Below are positions 58,499-64,000 of a DNA stretch of 64,000 nt, one piece after another; position 1 is the first letter of the stretch; the number at the start of each line of letters is the position of its first letter. The translations under genes and the position numbers were made by a program. The notes beneath the pieces were generated by a model. That model did not search any database. It saw only the letters and a program-made list of their open reading frames with translations, and had not been told where the DNA came from. This stretch comes from Streptomyces griseus (GTDB lineage Bacteria > Actinomycetota > Actinomycetes > Streptomycetales > Streptomycetaceae): the NCBI RefSeq assembly GCF_900460065.1, contig NZ_UAVD01000038.1, forward strand, positions 183,642 to 247,641, in the 5' to 3' direction.

Positions 58499-59986
58499 AT
58501 GAGCACCGGTCTGCCGGATTCCGGCACCCCGCAGCGCCCCGGCACCTCGAAGCCGGGCCTGCGCCGCAAGAGCCCCGATCAGCTCATCGCCGAGTCCGGC
58601 GGCGACCTGGAGGGCCACGGCCTCAAGCGCACGATGGGCCTCTTCCAGCTCGTCTGCTTCGGGGTCGGCGCGATCGTCGGCACCGGCATCTTCGTCGGGC
58701 TGTCCGACAGCGTCGCCGAGGCCGGCCCCGCCGTCGTGATCTCGTTCGTCCTCGCGGCCGTCACGTGCGTCTTCACCGCCCTCTCCTTCGCCGAGCTGGG
58801 CAGCGCCATTCCGGTCTCCGGAAGCTCGTACTCCTTCGCCTACGCGGCGCTCGGCGAACGCACCGCCTTCCTCGTCGGCTGGTGCCTGCTGCTGGAGTAC
58901 GGCGTGTCGGTCTCCGCCGTCGCGGTGGGCTGGAGCCAGTACGTCAATGAACTGCTGAACAGCCTGTTCGGCTGGGAACTGCCCGCCGCTCTGTCCTCGG
59001 GACCCGCCGACGGCGGTGTGGTCAACCTGCCCGCGGTCGTCGTGATCGCCATGGCCGCCACGCTGCTGGTGCGCGGTGTCCGGGAGAGCGCCACCGCCAC
59101 CGCCGCCATGGCGGTCCTCAAGATCGGCATCCTGATCGCCTTCTGCGCCGTGGCGTTCAGCGCGTTCCAGGACGACAACCTCATGCCGTTCGCGACCCAC
59201 GGGCTCGGCGGGATCACCGCGGGCGCCTCGCTGGCGTTCTTCTCCTACATCGGCTTCGACGCCATCACCACCGCGGGCGAAGAGGTCAAGAACCCCCGGC
59301 GGAACATCCCCCTCGCCATCCTGATCTGCATCGGCGTCGTCACCCTGCTCTACTGCGCGGTGGCGCTCTCGGCGATCGGCGCGATCGGCTCGGACGCCGT
59401 CGCGAACGAGAGCGCGGCCCTCTCCATCGCCGTCAACCAGGTCACCGATTCCGCGGTCGGCGGTGGCATCGTCGCCTTCGGCGCGGTCGTGGCCATCGCC
59501 TCGGTGGTGCTCGCCGTGATGTACGGGCAGACCCGCATCCTGATGTCGATGTCCCGCGACGGGCTCGTCCCCCGCGTCTTCGAGCGGGTCTCGCCCAGGA
59601 CTCACACCCCGGTCGCCAACACCTGGATCGTGGCCTGCGTCTTCGCGGTCCCGGCCGCGTTCGTCCCGCTCGACGTCGTCGTGAACCTGACGACCATCGG
59701 CACGCTCGCCACGATGGTCGCCGTCAACGTCGCGGTGGTGGTTCTCCGGCGGAGCGCCCCCGGGCTGAAGCGGACCTTCCGGGTGCCGCTCTACCCGGTC
59801 AGCCCGGTGCTGGGCGTCCTGTTCTGCCTGTACCTGATGTACGGGACCGGCTGGACGACCTGGGTCCAGTTCGCGGTCTTCCTCGCCGTCGGCTCGCTGC
59901 TGTACGCCGGTTACGGACGCAAGCGCTCCCGACTGGTCAGCTCCCCGGCGACGGACCCGGCTGCGCCGGTATCGCCGGAAGCGTGA
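58499..59986 (+). CDS. APC-family amino-acid permease
   Basis: ATG at 58499 gives 495 residues; an in-frame ATG at 58484 adds five residues. The protein has about twelve hydrophobic segments and amino-acid/polyamine/organocation signatures GVGAIVGTGIFVGLSDSVAEAGPA, SGSSYSFAYAALGERTAFLVGW and FDAITTAGEEVKNPRRNIPLA. It is cationic amino-acid-transporter-like, so arginine or a related amino acid is the plausible substrate. It could act as the exchanger for the arginine deiminase set. Its 3' end overlaps the convergent anti-sigma-type gene by 50 bases. Confidence 0.9.
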   Translation: MSTGLPDSGTPQRPGTSKPGLRRKSPDQLIAESGGDLEGHGLKRTMGLFQLVCFGVGAIVGTGIFVGLSDSVAEAGPAVVISFVLAAVTCVFTALSFAELGSAIPVSGSSYSFAYAALGERTAFLVGWCLLLEYGVSVSAVAVGWSQYVNELLNSLFGWELPAALSSGPADGGVVNLPAVVVIAMAATLLVRGVRESATATAAMAVLKIGILIAFCAVAFSAFQDDNLMPFATHGLGGITAGASLAFFSYIGFDAITTAGEEVKNPRRNIPLAILICIGVVTLLYCAVALSAIGAIGSDAVANESAALSIAVNQVTDSAVGGGIVAFGAVVAIASVVLAVMYGQTRILMSMSRDGLVPRVFERVSPRTHTPVANTWIVACVFAVPAAFVPLDVVVNLTTIGTLATMVAVNVAVVVLRRSAPGLKRTFRVPLYPVSPVLGVLFCLYLMYGTGWTTWVQFAVFLAVGSLLYAGYGRKRSRLVSSPATDPAAPVSPEA

Positions 59987-60386
59987 ACCACACGGCCTTG
60001 CCGTGCTCCGTGGTGCGGTGACCGCACGCGGAGCTGAGGGTCCGGATCAGCAGCAGGCCGCGGCCGTGCTCCTGCCAGGGGTCGACCTCACAGCCCGGCT
60101 GCGGCCGGGACAGGTCGCCCGGCGGGGCGGGGTCGCGGTCGTGCACCTCGACCTGGCAGCCGGTCGGCATCAGCTCCACGACCAGCTCGATGGGCTCACC
60201 GCCCAGGGTGTGCTCGACCGCGTTGGCCACCAGCTCGGCGGTCAGCAGCTCGGCGGTGTCGCTGTCGGCCGGGGCGTCGATGTCCGACAGCGCCGTACGG
60301 ATCAGAGCGCGGGCGATCGGCACGGCCGCGGTGGAGTGCGGCAGGGCGATGCGCCAGGAAGCGGGGACGGGGACATCGGGCGGCAC
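59937..60386 (-). CDS. ATP-binding (HATPase) regulatory protein, anti-sigma-factor-kinase-like
   Basis: The 149-residue protein consists of one GHKL ATPase domain: LTAELVANAVEH with the N-box asparagine, VHDRDPAPPGDL for the G1-type box and HGRGLLLIRTLSS for the G2 region. It belongs to the RsbW/SpoIIAB-like group abundant in Streptomyces, many members of which control alternative sigma factors or partner XRE regulators. It starts with a GTG at 60386. The 284 bases between it and the hydratase gene hold the promoter elements. The target is unknown. Confidence 0.88.
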   Translation of the reverse strand: MPPDVPVPASWRIALPHSTAAVPIARALIRTALSDIDAPADSDTAELLTAELVANAVEHTLGGEPIELVVELMPTGCQVEVHDRDPAPPGDLSRPQPGCEVDPWQEHGRGLLLIRTLSSACGHRTTEHGKAVWFTLPAIPAQPGPSPGS

Positions 60387-60577
60387 GGCGGGGTTTCCGT
60401 TCGGGAGCGGGTCTTCCTCGAAGCGGGAGGTCTCGACTTCTGGGGGTTCACGCGGTACTCGGGTCGGGACTTCCTGGTGTCAACCTTACGAACCGCTCCG
60501 GTCGAGCCATAGAGGCGGTCGGCCGGAGCAAAGGGGACTTTCGCCACAACGGTCTCATGGATGCCGTATTGCGCCCT

Positions 60578-60593
60578 CGTGACGGAGGTCACG
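60578..60593. promoter_or_regulatory. Crp-type palindrome upstream of the hydratase gene
   Basis: CGTGAC GGAG GTCACG at 60578-60593 is a perfect 6-bp inverted repeat. GTGACGGAGGTCAC (60579-60592) fits the Streptomyces Crp consensus of GTG, six bases, G, any base, CAC. It lies 78 bases upstream of the hydratase start. Control by cAMP-Crp would link this catabolic unit to carbon state. Confidence 0.5.
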
Positions 60594-60670
60594 CAAGAGT
60601 GATAACTTCGGGGGCGGAAAGCGACCCGCGCACGGCCGGCACCAGCCCGATCGCTGAAGGGGACCCCTCC

Positions 60671-61498
60671 ATGAGCCCGTTTCCCAGCTCGGCCCCGAGC
60701 ACCGAGGAATGGCGTCATCTGCGGCTGACCCGGGACGACGGTGTGGCCACCGTCACATTCTCCCGCCCCGAGAAACTCAACGCGCTCACCTTCGGCGCCT
60801 ACGCCGATCTGCGCGACCTCCTCGCCGAGCTCTCCCGGGAACGCTCCGTCCGCGCCCTCGTCCTCGCCGGGGAGGGGCGCGGCTTCTGCTCCGGCGGCGA
60901 CGTCGACGAGATCATCGGCGCCACCCTGGCCATGGACACCGCGCGGCTCCTCGACTTCAACCGGATGACCGGCCAGGTCGTCCGGGCCCTGCGGGAATGC
61001 CCCTTCCCCGTCGTCGCCGCCGTCCACGGCGTCGCCGCCGGGGCCGGCGCCGTGCTGGCCCTGGCCGCCGACTTCCGCGTCGCCGACCCCTCGGCCCGCT
61101 TCGCCTTCCTCTTCACCCGGGTCGGCCTCTCCGGGGGCGACATGGGCGCCGCCTACCTGCTGCCCCGGGTCGTCGGCCTCGGCCACGCCACCCGGCTCCT
61201 GATGCTCGGGGACGCCGTCCGGGCTCCCGAGGCGGAGCGGATCGGCCTGATCAGCGAGCTGGCCGAGGAGGGGAAGGCCGACGAGCGCGCCGCCGAGCTG
61301 GCCCGCCGCCTCGCCGACGGACCGGCCCTCGCCCTCGCCCAGACCAAGGCCCTGCTCACCGCCGAGCTCGACATGCCGCTCGCCGCCTCCGTCGAGCTGG
61401 ACGCCAGCACCCAGGCCCTCCTGATGCACGGCGAGGACTACGCCGAGTTCCACGCCGCCTTCACCGAGAAGCGGCCGCCGCAGTGGCAGGGGCGGTAG
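60671..61498 (+). CDS. Enoyl-CoA hydratase/isomerase family protein
   Basis: ATG at 60671 gives 275 residues. Crotonase features are FSRPEKLNALTFG, GRGFCSGGDVDEI (oxyanion-hole region) and GVAAGAGAVLALAADFRVAD. The product acts on a CoA thioester, probably in the same aromatic-CoA catabolism as the flavoprotein encoded three bases after its stop. The two are probably one transcript, with a Crp-type site upstream. Confidence 0.9.
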   Translation: MSPFPSSAPSTEEWRHLRLTRDDGVATVTFSRPEKLNALTFGAYADLRDLLAELSRERSVRALVLAGEGRGFCSGGDVDEIIGATLAMDTARLLDFNRMTGQVVRALRECPFPVVAAVHGVAAGAGAVLALAADFRVADPSARFAFLFTRVGLSGGDMGAAYLLPRVVGLGHATRLLMLGDAVRAPEAERIGLISELAEEGKADERAAELARRLADGPALALAQTKALLTAELDMPLAASVELDASTQALLMHGEDYAEFHAAFTEKRPPQWQGR

Positions 61499-61500
61499 CC

Positions 61501-63792
61501 GTGGCGCGCGGCACCGCCCCCGTACGGCGGGTCGCGGTCATCGGCGGCGGCCCCGGCGGGCTCTACGCCGCGTCCCTGCTCAAACGGCTCGACCCGGATC
61601 GCGCCGTCACCGTCTACGAGCGCAACGCCCCCGACGACACCTTCGGCTTCGGCGTCGTCCTCTCCGACGAGACCCTCGGCGGCATCGAACACGCCGACCC
61701 CGAGGTGTACCGCGCGCTCGGCCGCGAGTTCGTCCGCTGGGACTCCATCGACGTCGTCCACCGGGGCCGGACCCACACCTCCGACGGCCACGGCTTCGCC
61801 GCCCTCGGCCGCCGCCGGCTCCTGGAGATCCTGCACGAGCGCTGCGGCGGCCTCGGCGTCGACCTCCGCTTCCGCGCCCCGGCCCCGCCCGCCGCCGAGC
61901 TCGCCGCCCACCACGACCTGGTCATCGCCGCCGACGGGGTGCACAGCGCCACCCGCGCGGCCCACGCCGACGCCTTCGGCCCGCACGTCGCCGAGCACCA
62001 CAACCGCTACATCTGGCTCGCCGCCGACTTCGCGCTCGACGCCTTCCGCTTCGAGATCGCCGAAACCCCGCACGGAGTCATGCAGTTGCACGGCTACCCC
62101 TACGCGGCGGACGCGTCCACCGTCATCGTCGAGATGCGCGAGGAGGTCTGGCGGGCGGCCGGGCTCGACACCGCTGACGCGGCCGAATCCACCGCCCGCT
62201 GCGCCGAGTTCTTCGCCGAAGCGCTGGACGGCCGCCCCCTGCGCGGCAACCGGTCCTCCTGGCTCGCCTTCCGCACGGTCACCAACTCCCGCTGGTCCCA
62301 CGGCAACACCGTGCTCATCGGCGACGCGGCCCACACCGCCCACTTCTCCATCGGCTCCGGCACCAAGCTCGCCGTCGAGGACGCCCTGGCGCTGGCGGCC
62401 TGCGTCGAGGAACAGCCGGACCTGCCGGCGGCCCTCGCCGCGTACGAGGCCGAGCGCCGCCCGGTCGTCGCCTCCACCCAGCGCGCCGCCGCCGCCAGCC
62501 TGCGCTGGTTCGAGGAGCTGGCCACCTACGTCGACCAGCCGCCCCGCCGCTTCGCCTTCAACCTGCTCACCCGCAGCCGCCGGGTCACCCACGACAACCT
62601 CCGGCTGCGCGACGCCTCGTTCACCGCCGCCGTCGAGGAGGAGTTCGGCTGCCCGCCCGGCACCCCGCCGATGTTCACCCCGTTCCGGCTGCGCGGCCTG
62701 GAACTGCGCAACCGCGTCGTCGTCTCGCCCATGGACATGTACTCCGCCACCGACGGGTACCCCGGCGACTTCCACCTCGTCCACCTCGGGGCCCGGGCGC
62801 TCGGCGGCGCGGGACTCACCATGACCGAGATGGTCTGCGTCAGCCCCGAGGGCCGCATCACTCCCGGCTGCACGGGGCTGTGGAACGACGAACAGGCGCT
62901 CGCCTGGCGGCGGATCACCGATTTCGTCCACGCCTGCGCCCCCGGCGCCGCCATCGGTGTGCAACTCGGCCACTCCGGCCGCAAGGGCTCCACCAAGCTC
63001 ATGTGGGAAGGCATCGACCACCCCCTGGAGGACGGCAACTGGCCCCTGACGGCCGCCTCCCCGCTCCCGTACGAGCCGGGCGTCAGCCAGGTCCCCGCGG
63101 AACTGGACCGGGCCGGACTGGACGCCGTGCGCGAGCAGTTCACGCAGGCCGCCCGGCGCGCCGCCGAATCCGGCTTCGACCTCCTCGAACTCCACTGCGC
63201 CCACGGCTACTTGCTCTCCGGATTCCTCTCCCCGCTCACCAACCGCCGCACCGACGCCTACGGGGGATCCCTGGAGGGCCGCCTCCGCTTCCCCCTCGAC
63301 GTCTTCGACGCCGTACGCCGGGTCTGGCCGAGGGAGCGGCCGATGACCGTCCGGATCTCCGCCACCGACTGGGCCGAGGGCGGCACCGACGCCGAGGACG
63401 CCGTCACGATCGCCCGCGCCTTCGCCGACCACGGGGCCGACGCCATCGACGTCTCCACCGGGCAGGTCGTCGCCGACGAGCGCCCCGAGTTCGGCCGCTC
63501 CTACCAGACCCCGTACGCCGACCGGATCCGCAACACCGTGGGCGTCCCCGTCATCGCGGTCGGCGCGATCTCCTCCTGGGACGACGTCAACTCCCTGCTC
63601 CTGGCGGGCCGCGCCGACCTCTGCGCCCTGGCCCGCCCCCACCTGTACGACCCGCACTGGACCCTCCACGCGGCCGCCGAACAGGGCTACAGCGGGCCCG
63701 CCGCTCCCTGGCCCCTCCCGTACGGCGCGGGCAGCCGCCCCCCGCCCACCGGCCGCACCGACGGGCCGAAGCCCCGGCTCACGCTGGGCTGA
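61501..63792 (+). CDS. Bifunctional salicylyl-CoA 5-hydroxylase / NADH:flavin oxidoreductase-type flavoprotein
   Basis: GTG at 61501 gives 763 residues. The first ~390 residues are a class A flavin monooxygenase with VIGGGPGGLYAASLL for FAD binding and GDAAHTAHFSIGSG for the second FAD motif. Residues ~395-763 form an old-yellow-enzyme barrel (MFTPFRLRGLELRNRVVVSPM, HSGRKGSTK, YGGSLEGRLRFPLD). This fusion is characteristic of salicylyl-CoA 5-hydroxylase and 2-aminobenzoyl-CoA monooxygenase/reductase. It hydroxylates an aromatic CoA ester and reduces the ring or intermediate. The substrate cannot be settled here. It is preceded by an enoyl-CoA hydratase. Confidence 0.9.
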   Translation: MARGTAPVRRVAVIGGGPGGLYAASLLKRLDPDRAVTVYERNAPDDTFGFGVVLSDETLGGIEHADPEVYRALGREFVRWDSIDVVHRGRTHTSDGHGFAALGRRRLLEILHERCGGLGVDLRFRAPAPPAAELAAHHDLVIAADGVHSATRAAHADAFGPHVAEHHNRYIWLAADFALDAFRFEIAETPHGVMQLHGYPYAADASTVIVEMREEVWRAAGLDTADAAESTARCAEFFAEALDGRPLRGNRSSWLAFRTVTNSRWSHGNTVLIGDAAHTAHFSIGSGTKLAVEDALALAACVEEQPDLPAALAAYEAERRPVVASTQRAAAASLRWFEELATYVDQPPRRFAFNLLTRSRRVTHDNLRLRDASFTAAVEEEFGCPPGTPPMFTPFRLRGLELRNRVVVSPMDMYSATDGYPGDFHLVHLGARALGGAGLTMTEMVCVSPEGRITPGCTGLWNDEQALAWRRITDFVHACAPGAAIGVQLGHSGRKGSTKLMWEGIDHPLEDGNWPLTAASPLPYEPGVSQVPAELDRAGLDAVREQFTQAARRAAESGFDLLELHCAHGYLLSGFLSPLTNRRTDAYGGSLEGRLRFPLDVFDAVRRVWPRERPMTVRISATDWAEGGTDAEDAVTIARAFADHGADAIDVSTGQVVADERPEFGRSYQTPYADRIRNTVGVPVIAVGAISSWDDVNSLLLAGRADLCALARPHLYDPHWTLHAAAEQGYSGPAAPWPLPYGAGSRPPPTGRTDGPKPRLTLG

Positions 63793-64000
63793 GGCAGTCG
63801 TGGCACCGGCAGGGGACGGGGTGCGGCGCCCCGCGCCAGTGCTCCTCGCGGTAGCGCGGGGCCAGGCGCCCGAGCAGGGCGGCCAGCTCCTCGGCGTACT
63901 CCCGCGTGGCCCACGAACCGTCCACGCCGAACGCCGCCACCCGGCGCAGTACCGCCGGGCTGTACACCGCGACGGGCCGGAAGGTGTGGAGGTTGCGGGT
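63779..64000 (-). CDS. C-terminal part of an unrecognised protein, cut by the window edge
   Basis: The frame is open from the right edge to TGA at 63779-63781, giving 73 visible residues with no start inside the window. The C-terminus ends PVPCRCHDCLSPA, where the CxCHxC arrangement could bind a metal. The rest is a helical, Arg-rich stretch (YAEELAALLGRLAPRYREEHW). It overlaps the convergent flavoprotein gene by 14 bases. Family unknown. Confidence 0.55.
   Translation of the reverse strand, partial: TRNLHTFRPVAVYSPAVLRRVAAFGVDGSWATREYAEELAALLGRLAPRYREEHWRGAPHPVPCRCHDCLSPA

Overview
The window looks like chromosomal DNA of a Streptomyces or very close relative. G+C is very high with strong third-position bias, GTG starts are common, and genes are often coupled by ATGA or GTGA overlaps. 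Several Streptomyces hallmarks are present: an XRE regulator paired with a DUF397 protein, DmdR-type iron boxes, a CsoR-type copper operator, a type 2 BREX (Pgl) locus and a SepF-like protein. I saw no rRNA, tRNA, CRISPR array, insertion sequence, integrase or phage structural gene.

Bases 1-2900 hold the end of an unrecognised protein, a LysE-type exporter and a divergent MocR-type (GntR plus aminotransferase) regulator. Repeated GTGCAAT sites lie between the last two.

Bases 2944-30957 form a 28 kb defence island. It carries all six genes expected of a type 2 BREX system, all on the minus strand: pglW-pglX (26688 to 18374), pglY-pglZ (14251 to 7410) and brxD-brxHI (6410 to 2944). Three things are interleaved: a DUF2075 protein with a nuclease-like N-terminus and helicase core (directly upstream of pglY), a plus-strand DUF3800 protein, and a regulatory cassette of two small unknown proteins with an XRE-DUF397 pair. 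Divergent from pglW is a tightly overlapping TerY-P type triad: vWA protein, PP2C-type phosphatase, and a kinase with membrane segments, coiled coil and helix-hairpin-helix. The middle of pglX, where target recognition is expected, drops abruptly in G+C, which suggests an exchanged specificity domain.

Bases 31000-35600 carry an iron-sulfur (6-4)-type photolyase, a small membrane protein divergent from an XRE regulator across a perfect 18-bp-arm palindrome, a 52-bp tandem repeat, and a secreted His-rich protein behind a CsoR-type operator.

Bases 35800-44100 are an iron/siderophore region bounded by two iron boxes. One side has a binding lipoprotein and two FecCD permeases without a cognate ATPase. 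The other has a pair of half-size ABC proteins resembling IrtAB/YbtPQ, followed by a TetR regulator with a 9-residue repeat and a broken coding remnant.

Bases 44200-50700 are mostly housekeeping: a leaderless acidic protein, a DedA protein, an SIS sugar isomerase divergent from a DeoR regulator, a SepF-like protein, a MazG-like pyrophosphatase, a probable DUF6099 protein, an F420-dependent LLM oxidoreductase and a pentanucleotide repeat array.

Bases 50700-64000 carry homocysteine S-methyltransferase, the Hen1-Pnkp RNA repair pair, an arginine deiminase / ornithine carbamoyltransferase / amino-acid permease set, an anti-sigma-type ATPase, and an enoyl-CoA hydratase with a bifunctional flavoprotein of the salicylyl-CoA / aminobenzoyl-CoA hydroxylase type.
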